The notes: a model not told the origin generated them from the sequence alone. Counted from the stretch's first letter, positions 1-13,788 are shown. The stretch: 64,000 bases of DNA from Ficedula albicollis (GCF_000247815.1 NC_021678.1:3431425-3495424); one strand, 5' to 3'. Numbers and translations are program-made.

Positions 1-649
1 ATGCTGCCTTCCAGCTCCCTCCTGCTTCCCTCCGATGGCTCTGGCACCAACAGAATGGGAAAAAGCAACAAATTTCAGTGTAACAGGAGAAATGCTGCCT
101 CACTTCAGCTGCACTTAACCCCTGGCTTTAAGTGGCTGTGAGAGGTTTGTGAGATGTGCTTGATACATTTAAGAAATAAAAAGCCTTGCTGTGAGAGAGG
201 GGAGGGGGGAACTGCAGCAAGAGCTTCAGGCTGGCGAAGGCACTTCTAGCTGTGCATCCCTTCCTTGCTTGCTGTCTGAGGTGAAAATGGGCTCTCCAGC
301 AAGAGGAGCTGCTTCAGGAGGAGGTGTGCTTGGTAATGGCCACTTTGCTGATTTTTCCTTAACTTTGCTTTCCTGCCTTGTGCAGGGCTTGCTGCCCAGG
401 TCTCCCTGTGGAACTCTCTTGCTCTGATTCACACCTGTGGTTTGGTTACTGCCTTTGGTTCAAGTAACTTGGAAAGGAGTTTCACTGACTTCTGGGTTCC
501 CATGCCAGAGATTTCCTTGCTCAGCCACCACTCAGGAATCACCTGCTCAATATTCCTCCCCCATACCTGACCCAGCTTGTTCAATCTTGTTCTTTCCCTG
601 TGAAGCAAGAGACAAAAAAGTATCATATTCTGTAGTTCACAAGGCTCAC
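1..649. other. Non-coding, nothing recognised
   Basis: Ordinary composition, with short overlapping open frames on both strands and none longer than about 80 residues. No known protein, RNA gene or repeat identified. Confidence 0.6.
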
Positions 650-890
650 AGATGCATTTAGGTTGGAAAACACCTCCCAGCCCATGGAGTCCAAGCTGTG
701 CCCAACCCCCAACTTGTCACCAGTGCACAGCACTGAGTGACCTCCCTGGGCAGCCCCTGCCCACCCTTTCCAGGAAGAAATTCCTCCTGATGTCCGACCT
801 GACTCTCCCTTGGCACAGGTTTTAGGATGGTGACAGGCCCTGTAAGCAGCTTGTGCCTGCTGGGAAGCCACCTGAGAAGGTGACATCCAT
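650..890 (-). mobile_element. CR1 LINE 3' fragment
   Basis: Read on the minus strand, the sequence ends in the CR1-type GGGCTGGGAGGTGTTTTCCAACCTAAATG (shown here in plus sense at 655-690). It includes the CATGGAGTCCAAGCTGTGCC and CTCCCTGGGCAGCCCCTGCC blocks that recur at 12.0 and 17.1 kb. It is 5'-truncated and diverged. Confidence 0.75.
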
Positions 891-3800
891 GTGCCAGTAC
901 AAATTTTGGCTCCTGAAGTAGTGTGAGGTGAAGGTGTAGCTGTTTTAACAAAACATGAAGTGGAAATTCTTGGTGTTTCCAAATTAGCTTGCAGCTGTTG
1001 TTCCTGTGCCCATCCTTCCTTTCTGTCCTGCATTAGGAGTTAGTACCTAAAAATAAATTGTGATCACAGAGGAGTGGGAAATGAGACAGCACCACTGATT
1101 TCAGGCTTTATTGCTCTGTGTGTGCCCTGTGCTGAGATTTTCTGCTGGTCAGGGAACTCCAGCTGGGGCTGGGCAGTGCAGGCTGTCATCACCCAACTGG
1201 GACTGAGCTAATGCTCCTCTGGCCTGCTGTTAACCCAGACCCCAAATAAAAAAAAGCAGGATTTGGAGAAGGCAGAATGGTTGTTACAGTTTCCTTGAGG
1301 TGAGGATAACCCTTGCAAATCTCTGAATGGCAATGGAATAGATTTCTTTGCTGTGCTGCCATGCTCTGCAGGGGTTTGGAAAGGTCTCAGGTGGGGTGGC
1401 CATAAACTGCTCTGTCACCAGTTGAAACCACTCAAAGGGCACTGCAGTGGGGTTTGCTCTGCCTGTGGTAGACTGATGGCTTCAGTGGACTAACTGGGAC
1501 AGTTGTGTCCTTTCACTGGTGGTTGGAGAGGAAATGGAGTGGACAGTGAGACCTGAAGGTCACTTTTGTATTCCACCCTCTTTGTCTACTTTAGCGTTGG
1601 CATTAAATTCATCAGTACAGGGCAGCTTTGCCTGTCGCTCTTTGTGCTTTGGCAGCAAGGACTGAAATCTCTGTTTCAGCTGGCCCCAGCTCTGCTGCCT
1701 CTGGCATGATGACTTCCATGTGTTTCAGAATTAGGCATCCTCTCCCCACAGGTCTGGAAAGTGTGTCTTTGGACTTAAGGGGGTGAGGGATCTCCTTTTT
1801 AAAGGGCCGTGTGAAACCTGGTGGTGTGCATGAGCCTTTTGGTGTATGACAAGCCTTCCTTTCTGCCCCTCCAGTGGTCTTAGAGATGTAAGACAATTCT
1901 TTGTAATTTCCCTTAAACTAAGCCTTGAGGATCTTGTGTGTGGCTTGCTAGTTTTGTATCTGTTCCTCAGGATGTGCTGAAGTTGGGTTGGTGTGTTGCA
2001 TTTAGGCAAACCAGCTAATTTTGGCACTTGGCGTGCCTGGTGTAACTACTTTTCTCCCAGGTGTGAGGAAAAAAATGGGAAATAAAGTCTGGTTTAAAAT
2101 CACACCAGGCAAATTCCAGCTTGGAAGACAGTAGGAATAAGTGAAGGTTCATGTGGGTTTTTCTTCTGTTTAGACTTGGTTGATTCTGCTTTTGCAGTAG
2201 AAAGAGGTAAGTCCATTCATTTAGTAGGAAGTCTGTGGATGTAAGGAACTGGTGCAGAAACCAGCTGGTGGTTGGGAATTCCCTGGCAGGAGGAATACAG
2301 CAAAACCATATCCCAAGAAAAACATGGACCTGGAGCTCTGGGATGGTAAGCCTGTAGAGATAGATAAGGAGACAGCACAGGAAAGTGCACTAATTGGTAA
2401 CTGCTCCAGAACCAGTAGAGTGGGAGATAACTGTCCCCTGCCTTCTCCAAAAGAATTCCCCAGGCTCAATAGCCTGGCCTTGGCAATAAGGTCCAGCACA
2501 ATTTATTTCCTCTGCTGAAACAGGGATCGTGTCTACAGCAGCCTTTAAATGAGAAGAGCTTTGAGCTGGAAAACAAGCAGCTGCTTTGCTGCTTTTAGGC
2601 AATAACATTCTTAATATTCCTGTCTTCCAGTCCTGTTCCCCTGGGATAACTGGGATGAGCTGAATTGTGATTGTTGTTTGGCTGCCGTGCTTTTGCCTTT
2701 GGTGACCACTGTGGTTGATTCCCCTTGCCTTAAACAACAGCCTTGCTGAGTGCTTGGGGCAAAGTTGTATTTTAAGGTGGGTATGACTGTTTGAAGACTG
2801 GAGGACAGCAGGTGATCTGCAGGCTGGCTGGATTTCACCCCTGCAAGGGAAATTGTGGGCCGGGCTGCAGGGGAAATCCCCTTTATTTTGATAGTGGTTT
2901 TCTGAAGCTGCTTACTGGGGAAGACGGCGTAAGTTTTGGGTTTCCCTGCTGCACCCTCAGGTTTTTCCTACTGCTTGATCAATTATCTGCTCTGAAAAAA
3001 GTGAGCAAGACAGAAATGACAGCGTTGCTTCATCCCCAACCTTGCTGTAACAACCTTTTGCAGGCCATTACTAAGAGATTACAGTTTTTGCTTGTAGCTT
3101 TGCTTTAGCAAAATAGTCTTTCATAGCTGGAAAGCCTTAAGGAAAAAAAAAAATCTGGCAATATCTGTAGGAGTTGCAGTTCTTTGCTGTGCAAATGCCG
3201 AAATCTACATCTTGCTTTAATGTTTCTCAGAGCTAAAATATTTTTGGATAAACAAAGCATTTCACATACTGTTTAAAGTGCTTACAGGCAACCTTTACCC
3301 CCGGAGTGGAATGCAGCCATTGGGAGAAGTGCAGTGGGAACAAGGACCTCTAACAGAGTCAATGGCCAGGAGTGGGATGGAGTGGGGCAGCGTGTCATAT
3401 CTAAATGTCAATTTTGATTGGCATATCACATTCTAAGCCATTTATTATATGAAAAATTACTGGCATCCATAACCAGATTATTTTTTGTTTATGGAACAGT
3501 CTGCAGTCGGCTTTTCTCCCCCAAATTTCCTCTGGATACTGCTGGGTCAGTAAGTAGGAGCAGCTAGAAATGTGCTGGAAAATTGTAATATAGCATCTTA
3601 GGATCATGGAGGAACCTACTGAGATAAAATCTGCTTTGCTTCCAGAGGAGAAGCACATTTCTGGTATTTGTTACTTTATAATAAAGAAGTTCTAAAGTCT
3701 CTCCCACATGTTACTGCAGAGGGGAAGAGTTTCCCAGCCAGGTGAGAGAGCAAACCCTCCCAGCTTGTTAGGCAGTAGTGTAAACATAGCTGTGTGGCCT

Positions 3801-6800
3801 GGGAGCCAGGAGCAAGGATTTCTTTGCACCCCCTCTGGTTGGGAAGGGTGGGATGTGGCAGGAACTGGAATCCCAAGGAGTGGGCAGTGGCACGTAGACT
3901 CCTCTCTGTAGGGAAGTGTCCCACTCTTTGCCAGATAATGTTGTGGACACAAAGAGTTTCAGTGGGATCAAGTTGCAGGGAGTGAGGGAAAGCTGAGCAG
4001 CTATTGGGGTGAGGCATTCCCAAAGGGTTACTAGATCCATGCTCAGGAAGCTCCTGGAGCTGAAAGTAGCCAAAGCCTCAGGCAGAGCCCTGTCTGGGGC
4101 ACTTGAGCTGCTCTTAAACCTTGATTTAACTGCTACAGCTGAGCAGCTTTGAGGGTTAGGGTTTGGGTAGTGGTTTTTTTGCTTCCTCCCTGTGTTTTTG
4201 CTTGTTTGGGGTTTTTCTGTTGTACGAGGCTATAAAGGAAATAAAAACTCTAAAGTTTGGGGTATAATAGTGGAGGCAAAACCCTGACTTTTCATCCAGT
4301 GTTGCCAGCACCAAAGGGAATCTGCAAAAAGCCATCTCTGGTCTTGGGTGTGCTGACCCCTTCCCAGAGGTGCCATGGGGGGCATACTTCCCCTTTTCCC
4401 ATTTTTCAGCCTTTCTTTGATGGAGTTTTCCTGGGCAGGAAGGTGAGTTGCAAAGGTTAGAATGGGATAGCTGCCCATGCGCTGCATGCCTGGACGTTTG
4501 CTGGTCTGGTACCAGTGCAATTATTGTGGAAATCTTCATTTCAGATGAGACCCACATATGGATGGAATGATATTTCAAGAGCTCAGAGAAGCCTCCTTTA
4601 TAAATTTAAGTGCCAGCAGCACATTTTTTATACTCAGAAGATCTTTTAACTGCTGCAGTAACCTGGGGAAAACTGCTTGGGCACATTGTGAGGTATTTAC
4701 CACTTGAGCAGAATGTGTGTTTAGGTATGTTTTTCCCCACTTCACTGGAGCTCTCGGGGTGCTCCATGGAGCAGGTTGTTTTTAGCTGTCCTGAGAAGTA
4801 TCCCCTGAGAAGTATTACCAGCATCCTTGTGGAACTGGCCGTGCTCCACGTGTCCTTGGAGCGAGCTCCGTGCCTGCGGTGACGCAGGGCGGCCGACAAA
4901 GGAGACATTCAGTCACCAGCTCAGGATCGTGTTCCCCCTGAGTCTGGACTAATGCTCTTAACCCTGCTGGGGCTGGAGGAGCAGCCAGCAGGTCTGGGCT
5001 GGTGCTCTGCTCCTTTCCTGCAGGCTGTAAATGGCTCTGTCTCTCCTCTCTGCCTGTCCTCCCCTTGGGATCTGCAGGGAAGCACCAGCAGCCATCCTGG
5101 CCTCTCTCCTGCTCCCCAGGCCATCACACCACTGCTCTGCAGGAGTCATGTTCCACTTAGTGAAGTCTCATCCTCGTAGGAATTGTTCTGATGTTAAAAA
5201 CTTAGAAATCTTGCGGTTTTTCAACTCTCTGATCCACGAAGACCTTTTTTTCTGAAGCAATTATTGCAATTTCTGTCTTTGCAATGTTTGAGTTTCACCT
5301 ATTACCTGTTAAAAGGTGGGATATGTCGGAGGTCCTGTTGTTTCAAGGCACTTGCAAAATGGAAAGAGCTAAGTTTAAACTGCTGTGGCTCATTTCTGAA
5401 TCAGTGGATAACTTGACAGGGAGGCTTTTGGCTGTGAAGTCATGGCTTTAAGTACAGTGGGAATTCTGACGTTATCTGCAGGTCAAGGGCAACCATTTCT
5501 GTATCTCTTTAGCAGGAGCACGTAGACCATGCCTGTCATGGAGTCCTCAGCTTTCATCCCATCCTCCTGCAGAACCAGCATAGGTACCAGTCACTGGAAT
5601 ATGGTTCATGCCAAACACCAGTTTGATTGGTAAAATTAAGCAGGATGAAGTGGTTCCTTTGTGATGGACGACAGGAGACTTCTCTGATGTCATTGCAGTC
5701 CATAACTCTGGTCATTGCCTGAATTCCTTACCCCTAACATGTCTAAATGATCAGATCCTGGACTTTTATCTTGATGGCTCTGGCTGTGAACACCGTGACA
5801 AGGTCTCAGCTGTGAGTAGTTTCAGTGTGTTTCTTGTTATTAGTGTTTTCTGACCTAGTCATAACTTGCTTTCTTAAAATTAACCAATCTTTGCTTTTTC
5901 TCCTCAACGTATTTTTGGGTGAATCTGGGGAATTCTGAGCATCTCACCCTTGGGGGACAGTTGAAAATACCAGTGTGTACCAAGTCACTTCTGAGTGTCT
6001 AGGCATCCATGTAGGGCCAAGATTTCCATGTGTTCCTGGAGCAGTTGGCTCCCTAAGGGGTGAGAAGAGTCATAGCAACAGTGGGGCCAGGTTTGTGGGC
6101 AGGAATGTGCCCCTGGAAGGTGTTTTCTTGGAAGGATGAGCAACAATAAGGTGGGGGAGGAGGTCTGGAAACAGGAATGATTATTTTGGAAACAGGGAGT
6201 CTCCTGCTGCAGAGGTCGGGTGTACTCAGGTCACCATGATACTGCAAGAGCTAAAAAAAAAAAAAAGTAATCCTATGAACAAATCCTACTAATTCACATA
6301 ATTATGTTGCTGTTGATTGTGGTAACAGTTTTTTCACTTTTTGGGACACTAGGAATGAGTATACATCGTGCTGGCAGGTCTCCTACCAGCTTTCCATGCC
6401 CAGATGATGGAAGGGATGTTTCTGGGCTGCCTCCCTGAGTTCATCACTGTGCTATTTAGTGGTTCCCTAGTGCAGATCTGTCTACTTAAACCAAATGAGG
6501 ATCATTCCTTCCCTTTCACATTGCTATTAGCTGGATGATTTTATTGTCTCTGCAGGAAGAGAGCAGAGACAAGCAACTGTAGATTAGGAACAATTTGCAA
6601 AATAGTTCAGTGATTAGCACGCCTGTGGAGATGTTTTTCTGTGTAAGGGCTGCACCACAAATTTTACTGGCTCCCTATGCTCCAAGAATTAACTGTGAGG
6701 AGGATTAAAATGACATCTTAGACATCAGCTAAACGTCCTCTCAAAATCCCTTACAATGTCTCTAAATCAGTTAATTTGATTTCTTCATCCCACAAGCAAA

Positions 6801-9635
6801 CTGGGTTGGTGAACTTGTGTGAGTGATCTATTTAGGCTGAATTTCTCCAGAGTATTTTAAAGAGTACTTCAGTACTGGTGAAATGGTGCAAAAAAAAAAG
6901 CAGTGAAATACGGAAATATCCTGTGCCAGGGTGTGAAATGAAGGTGCTGCTCAGTCATGGGGGTGCCTTGTTCAAGCAGCAGTCTTCAGCTGGTTAATCC
7001 AGCCCTCACAGACATTCCTGATCCTTGCTGGTTAAATGGAATAAGAAAGTAAGACAAGAGCCTGCTCTTGCTCCTTTTGCCACAGTGCTGCTTGTGTGGA
7101 TGTGGGAAGTGGGAAGGAAAAGACACAGGAGAATCCCCAACTCCAAAGCTTCACTGATGGACAGCACAAGGAGTTCTGTAAAGTCTCCCAAAGTGGCCCT
7201 CAGCACTCAGACGTGGCCACTTAACTCTCCTAAATCCTGGTTTGCTTGTAATTCCACATGGATAATGAGGACAGTAGCATTCAGCTGGAAAACATCTGAG
7301 TATTAATAAGAGCAATCACATGCTGTCTCTGGGAATCCTGCAGGTCTCCACTGGCTGTAACATCTCCAGATGCATCAGCCAAGGATGGAGCTCCCACTCT
7401 GAGCCTGCTGCAGGCTGTGCTGGGGACAGTGTCAGATCAGCTGCTGGAAAATGGGGAATATTCTGGGAATAAGCCAGCAGAGCTCTGGAGGTGTTTGGGT
7501 CCTATTGCCTGGTGGTTCTGAGCTGTGTTGTGACCCAGAGAACAAGGCTGGCAGTAACTTCACTCATTAATCTTCACAGCGTCCAAACCTCCCGAATTTC
7601 TTCTCAGCTGCTGCTCTTGCACGAAGGAAACGCTGTGACTGTCAGAGCAGGGGTGGCACAGCCAGAGCTGAGCATTGTCACATTAGGTGCTGAAATAGCA
7701 GCAGGCTGGTCTGGTCTCAGCATAGCTTTGCAGCTCCAGGAGCTGAACCCTTTCCACAGGGATGCTGAGTTTAGGGAAACAGGGCCTTGAACCAGCAGCT
7801 CGTCCCCCAGCAGAGCAGCAGCCATGCTCTGCAAGCAGAAGGGTCTCCCTCAGAGTTTGGCATAAAGGCTCATGGATTTGGGGAAGACAGACCGCCTGTT
7901 TTCTGAAAAGTGCATTACCAGTGTTGGAGCTCGGCAGATAACACAAGGAAGTGCTGTGTGTGCCCCAGGACAGACAGGAAAGAGCTCTAATCAAACCTTG
8001 GCATGCAGTCCTGGCTGCTAGTACCCAAACTGTCGCTGTGACCATGCAGTCCTGCTGTCAGCCTGGCTGCTAGTACCCAAACTGTCGCTGTGAATTGCTC
8101 CTCCTGCCTTTTCAGCAGCCCAGAAATGATTCTGGATGTGGCAGGAAACGTGTCCTTGCAGGCTCTGCGTGTGCTGTACTGGAGAGGGAGAGGCTGCAGC
8201 TGGGAGGGAGCATCTTGGGATTCTCGTGGTGCTCACAGCAAATGCTGCTGATTCACAACTCGCTCATCAAAGCCGTGTGTTTATGTCTGAGCAGCAGTTT
8301 GTGCTCTGGGATCCATGGAGCTGTTGTGCCTGGAAGAGGGGGCATGCAGGGCATGGAGCTTTCCCTGGATGGCTTCCTCCTGGGTCAGGCTGCAGCGCCT
8401 GGGCAGCTTTTGGGGGCTCGGGAAGCTGCAGATAAGCGAGTGTGCTGAGTTTGGGAGGGCTGCTCTTGTGAGATAATGGCCAGTTGCTCCTGGAAACAGG
8501 GCTTTCCTGGGGTGGGTGACACTCTCGTGATCCTACAGCAGGCAGGGGAGGTGGCTGGCAAGGCTTTCCCTGGCTTTTCCATGGCTCTGTCCAGATGGAC
8601 AGAAGCTGTTGGACTTCCAGCCTGTGGAACAGAAGAATCTTCTGGCCTGCAGGTGGAGGTGCCTGGTGTCCCCCTCCCCAAGGACTCAGCTGCTTTACTC
8701 CTGAAGGTGAGGCAGTACAAAAACTCAAAAGCAAATTTCCAGGCAATCCTAAACATAGCTGGAAAGGAGTCCCAAGAAAGCAGAATTACCAGGCTTCCAG
8801 CTGCTTGTTTCCTGGCAGACAGGTTTTTGGTGCTACTTCAACAAGCAGAACTCGATTTATTTATCCCTCCTTCCTCCCCAACTTGCATTTGAGTGGAAAT
8901 GTATGAATTGCAGTTTTCTAACTAATGTGAGTGGAGTGAGGAGACCTCTGGTTTTCCTTTGTCTGAGAGTGAAAGCCAAGTTGGAAGAGCCCTATAGAAT
9001 ACAGGGCTGGTTTTATTCCATATCTTCACCCTGGTTTTGTCTCCCTTGGAGGCAGGAGGGATGGGATGGAGAGTGGGTTTGCTTCCTAGGGCAGGATGAG
9101 TGATTTGTGTGCTGCTGCTGCTGGTTCTCTGGCTGTGCCAGAGGTGGGTGCAGGGATGGGGAGAAACCTGGTCCCTGGGTGCTGCCACCTGAGGATTTTG
9201 GCCACGAGCATTTTGGCTTTGTTTCTCTTTGCTTCTTCCTCTCTCTCCTAAATGATCCTGGTAATCTTGGAGACTATCAGAAAAGGCTTGCAGCTTTCCT
9301 CCTTTACTCCCCCTCATCACACCTTGTGTGATGCTGAGTACAGAGCCAGGGTCGCTTCAGCAGCTTCCTTTGAAGCAAACATTGAGGTTTATTTCTTTAG
9401 TTGGGGCTTCATGTGGCAATGTTATCCCATGAGTTTTCTGAATTGCTCTTGTAATTAAGAAAAGGTGCTCTGGGTGTAGCAGGGTGAGCAGCAGCCCATT
9501 TCTGGCAGTGGGAAACAAACCCACGTTGTTCTGGGGGTGGTGGTCTCCTCCAAACCTCAACCAGGCCTGTTTGGACACAAGGATGTTCTCTCTTTCTGAG
9601 TCCTGTGGGAAATACTGTTTTTAAAATACAACTGC
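891..9635. other. Non-coding stretch
   Basis: About 8.7 kb without a recognisable exon. Contains A-runs near 3,144, 6,254 and 6,891, and the 52-bp tandem pair at 8.0 kb. Open frames reach 159 residues (8.27-8.75 kb, minus), but overlap others on both strands and resemble nothing I know. Confidence 0.6.
8010..8093. repeat. Two-copy tandem duplication, period 52
   Basis: CCTGGCTGCTAGTACCCAAA CTGTCGCTGTGA at 8,010-8,041 recurs exactly at 8,062-8,093. A CATGCAGTCCTG motif is also repeated just before each copy. Confidence 0.9.
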
Positions 9636-9775
9636 TCCATCCATGGCAGTGTCCAAGGCCAGGTTGGATGGGGCTTGGAGCAGCCTGGGACAGTGGAAGG
9701 TGTCCCTGCCCATGGCAGGGGTGGAATGAAATGAGCTCTGAGGTCCCTTCCAACCCAAACCATTCCATGATTCTA
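9636..9775 (+). mobile_element. CR1 LINE 3' fragment
   Basis: Contains the GTGTCCAAGGCCAGGTTGGA, GGAAGGTGTCCCTGCCCATG and GGTCCCTTCCAACCCAAACC blocks and ends CATTCCATGATTCTA, the CR1 3' terminus. About 140 bases remain. Confidence 0.9.
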
Positions 9776-11589
9776 TTTTAGCATGGCCTTTCGTGTTTAT
9801 CCCAACTCTTGTTAGACCTTGAGGTCATGTTCACACTGTAACAACTCCTGATGCTTTAATGAAGGCTTGCTGTTGGCTCTGCCTCTTAAATGTCCTTATT
9901 TTTATTTGTTTGGTGTTTTGTTAACAGTGACTCTCATGACTATGTGAGAAGCTGCCAGCAGCAGGTCTGATCTTTGACTCTCCTGTTCAAAATGAGCTTC
10001 TAACCTGATGCATCGAGTGCTCTGGCTAGAAAAGCAATTTCAGGTAGGTCAGTGCATCTTGCATTTTGCGCTTTCAAGCACGTGTGTTTTGGAGTGGTGT
10101 ATTCATTCAGTACCTTCTTTACTGTGACCTGAATTGGGGCAAGTTCTTGTTTTGGACATTTTGGATATTTCACAAACTGTATAGCTCCAGTTTTAAATTG
10201 TAAAATCTTAGGGAAAGACAGCTGAAAGATCCCTTAGATCAATTCCTGCCTGCTTCCAGGGAAGGATGAATTAAGAGCAAAACTTGAAGATGTAGATTGT
10301 GGATAAATGCTCCCAAACCCCTGCTTGTAAGGAAATCATTGTCCTTGTGGCTGTGGAAACTGGAGTGATACACTGTGTAGACAGCCAGAGTGGGGCTGGA
10401 ATACCTGTGTTCTGTTCCCAGCTCTGGCTTTGACATGGATAAATGACCTGCAAAGGGAGAATAAATGGGGTGTATGCCCTTTATTGCTGCTTGTAGTTGT
10501 GTTTTTGTTTTTCAGTAATCCTTTGAAGCTGTGTGAGGATTTGCTGAAAGGCATTTCATAAGATTTGTCTTGGTTTTGTTGGGTTTGGCCCGTGCTGGAA
10601 AGCTTCATGACTGATTGAAGAGCTAGAGGGGATGTGTAGTGAGAATCAGAAAATAAGAGTGGAGTTTTGAGTGTAAGTTGAAGAGCTAGAGGGGATGTGT
10701 GGTGAGGATCAGAAAATAAGAGTGGAGTTTTGAGTGTAAAGATTCTGAGAAAGAGTGTTCTAAAAGCTGTTACTTGTTTGTGTGCAGCCCCAGTATCCAG
10801 CACCTTGAGTGAACCAAGTCTCTTATGTTTCCCATTCCTAGTTGGGTAACCTTTTGCCCTTTTCCTGAAAATGTTGTGGAATATTAGTGAACCTTAACTG
10901 ACTGATTGTGAGAGGCTGTGGTGGGAAACAGAGCAGAAAAGCAGCTTTCAGTTGTGATTCTTCCTAATCCAGCTGAATTCTCCCTGCAGATGCCCTGAGC
11001 ACATTTGTCTTTGGAGAATTTGGGTTTAGCTCCCTGTCTTTGGCTGTCCCAGTACTGCATCTCTGGATCTCAAAGGCTGTATAATTAATGTTCAATGGCT
11101 TTTTCACAGAATCTGTAAGAAATACCTCCAGAAATCCTAGGAAAAATGCAGTGACTAAAAACCAAGGCTGCTGAAATTGAGGGAAATAATTTTTTTGCAT
11201 GTCACAGGTCAGGTGAATAATGAGCAGGTTTTTGCAGTTGTTGCTCTCTGAAAGCTGCCTCTGTGTCAAAGCTGTTCTGGACAAACTGTAATATCAAGGC
11301 TTGTATACAGCAGTTGTGAAAAATTCCTGCTTTCCCCACCCTTCTACAAGTCCATCAATATTGGGAGCAGGAGACACTTTGAGCAGACACCTGAAGCTCC
11401 TGTCACTGTATTGATTCAGCTGCTGTTTGCTCTGCATCCAATACACAGCCGTGATGAATAATGCAGGAATCTATTACTTAAAGTTTAATGCAGCTTTAAT
11501 CGGGGTTGAGCATCAAGAGGTGCAGTGCAAGGAGGCTGCTCTGCTCTGTGCTGAACAGAAAGGATTCAAACCAGGTGTGGTTGGGTCTG
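9776..11589. other. Non-coding stretch
   Basis: Contains only the 63-bp tandem pair at 10.6 kb. The 155-residue minus-strand open frame at 10,336-10,803 owes its internal repeat to that duplication and is not a gene. Confidence 0.6.
10615..10740. repeat. Two-copy tandem duplication, period 63
   Basis: The 63-base unit starting TTGAAGAGCTAGAGGGGATG occurs at 10,615 and 10,678. The copies differ at about three positions (GTAGTGAGAATC versus GTGGTGAGGATC, and the last base). Confidence 0.9.
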
Positions 11590-12115
11590 TGCTGTCGGGT
11601 TGTTCCCTTTGCCCAGGGCTGTGTCCAGTTCTGTCCCTCCTGGCCAGAGAGCCCTGGAGGGGCTGGAGCGTGTCCAGGGAAGGGAACGGAGCTGGGGAAG
11701 GGGCTGGAGCCCCAGGAGAGGCTGAGGGAGCTGGGAAAGGGGCTCAGCCTGGAGAAAAGGAGGCTCAGGGGGGACCTTGTGGCTCTGCACAACTCCCTGA
11801 CAGGAGGGGACAGCCAGGGGGGGTCGGGCTCTGCTGCAGGGAACAGGGACAGGAGAAGGGGAAACGGCCTCAAGCTGTGCCAGGGGAGGCTCAGGTTGGA
11901 GAGCAGGAGGAATTTCTGCATGGAAAGGGTGCTCAGGCCTTGGCAGGGGCTGCCCAGGGAGGTTTGGAGTGCCCATCCCTGGAGGTGTCCAGGGAAGGGC
12001 TGGAGGTGGCACTCAGTGCTCTGGGCTGGGGACAAGGTGGGCATCGGGCACAGCTTGGGCTCCATGGGCTGGGAGGGCTTTTCCTGCCTAAAATAATTCT
12101 GTGGTTCTGTGGCAC
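11590..12115 (+). mobile_element. CR1 LINE with remains of the reverse transcriptase C-terminus
   Basis: The longest plus-strand CR1 3' copy. In one frame it still reads ERLRELGKGLSLEKRRLRGD, close to the ERLRELGLFSLEKRRLRGDL block near the C-terminus of avian CR1 ORF2, followed by NGLKLCQGRLRLESRRNF. It ends with AATTCTGTGGTTCTGTG, two copies of the CR1 3' repeat. High GC and few stops leave long open frames on both strands (246, 209 and 196 residues). They are repeat-derived, without a start or catalytic region, and not functional genes. Confidence 0.93.
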
Positions 12116-13184
12116 AACTCGTCATTTATGTGCAGATATTCACCTGCAGGTGCCTTGGTGTCTGTAACCTCTGTTTATACCTCTGTACCTCTGTTTAACC
12201 TCCTGTATTTATCTCAATCTGTGGCAAGATACCTTCTGTACTTGTGGGGTCATAGAGCATGTGAATGACACTGCTGTGATCCAGGGATCTCACAGTGGAA
12301 TATCAAGGCACTGCTGTCTCTTCAATGGCTTTTTTTCTTCTTGGTATGAGTATTATTTTTTTAAACAAAGGAAAAACATCCCTTTCATCAATTGTTCCCT
12401 TTGCAGAACTTGAGCCTTAAAATAATCCAGGAAGCCTTTTGTTATATAAATATACTCATCCTCCAGCTTGGCACGGAATGTGCTTGACAGAGCTGCTTGC
12501 TGAATTCTGTTTTAAACTTGAATTTCAGGGGCTATGAAGGAGAAACCCTGGGCTTAGAGAGCAAAGCAAACACTGACTGCTGTGTAATCACAGTGTAACA
12601 GGGACTATTTAAAGCAGTGGAAAGCAGGGGTTTATGCCTGGGACTCAGTTTCTGCGTCTCAGTGATTTTTGTTTCAGCTTGTTACAGCCAGGTATGTTCA
12701 TACCTACCAAATTTAGCTCCATGGGAAGAGAGCATATGTGCAGCCTTTTAAAAATATTCCTGCTTGAGTTGTTTGCTCCATAGGAATAGAACTGTGTGTG
12801 AATACAGCAAGGGCTTGGAATGGTTAACAGTAAATTCCAGTGCAGAACCCTCAGTAGTGAGTTCTCCCAGTTAAGTGGGCAACAGTTGGCTAGAGCAGAT
12901 GTTTAAATAGAAAATGAACAAAACATCACCACCAAAAAAAAAAGATCCCACAAACTCAAAAATTCATCAACCACAAAAACTCACCACCCTGTGAATTTCA
13001 AGTATTCTTTGTTAGAAATGGTGACTGTTTTCTGAGTGTTGTCATGGGCACGTAGAAGCACCTGGGGGGGAATTTACGAATCATGTAGAGTTTTTCTGTG
13101 TCCTCCTTAGGCCACACTTTCATTGTGACATTGGCTTTTTACATGACACCTTTGGTTTGTTTTGCTGCAAGCCTGAGCTTGAAG
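12116..13184. other. Non-coding stretch
   Basis: AT-richer than its surroundings; nothing recognised. Confidence 0.6.
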
Positions 13185-13260
13185 CTGCTGCAGACAGAGG
13201 AAGCTGGACTCAGTGGTCTTGGAGGTCTTTTCCAACCTAAATGGTTTGATGATTTCTTCC
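13185..13260 (+). mobile_element. Very short CR1 3' end
   Basis: CTGGACTCAGTGGTCTTGGA followed by GGTCTTTTCCAACCTAAATG and GTTTGATGATTT matches the last ~70 bases of a CR1 copy. Confidence 0.8.
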
Positions 13261-13507
13261 AGCTTTTTCCAGATGCATTCATCCAAACTATGCCAGAGAA
13301 GTGGGGCTGTTAAGAGGATGCTGCAGGATGTGCCTGGGTAGTTTTGGTGCAAACACTGAATCCACAGGTTGTGTTCTAAGAGCAAGAAGAGTGAAGGGCC
13401 AATCCATGCAATCCCCCAGGAGTGCCTGAATCCAGTCTGATGTGCTGCTGCCTCCTCCCGTGGTATTGGAGTCACAGTGCACCAGGAAAATAGAGAAGAC
13501 TCCAAGG

Positions 13508-13666
13508 AAAGTGGCACAGAATCCATGCTTTGGGTTGGAAGGGGCCTTAAAGCCCATCTCATCCCACCCCCTGCCACGGGCAGGAACACCTTCCACCATC
13601 CCAGGTTGCTCCAGGCCCCGTCCAACCTGGCCTTGGGCACTTCCAGGGATGGGGCAGCCACAGGAA
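13508..13666 (-). mobile_element. CR1 LINE 3' fragment
   Basis: Begins CACAGAATCCATGCTTTGGG TTGGAAGGGGCCTTAAAGCC in plus sense (the reverse complement of a CR1 3' end) and runs through CCTTGGGCACTTCCAGGGAT. It is followed directly by the 59-bp tandem duplication. Confidence 0.9.
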
Positions 13667-13670
13667 ATGC

Positions 13671-13788
13671 TATCTTTGGCACTTATGCAAAACAAAAGGT
13701 TTAATGGAATTTTGGAGCAGAGATCTTGGTATCTTTGGCACTTATGCAAAACGAAAGGTTTAATGGAATTTTGGAGCAGAGATCTTAT
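13671..13788. repeat. Two-copy tandem duplication, period 59
   Basis: The unit TATCTTTGGCACTTATGCAA to AGAGATCTT occurs at 13,671 and 13,730. It differs by one internal base (AACAAAAGG/AACGAAAGG) plus the edge. It abuts the CR1 copy ending at 13,666. Confidence 0.92.

Noticed and set aside
11427..12167. 246-, 209- and 196-residue overlapping frames on both strands
   Set aside because: They lie in a truncated CR1 copy. One frame keeps a recognisable ORF2 C-terminal block but no catalytic region.
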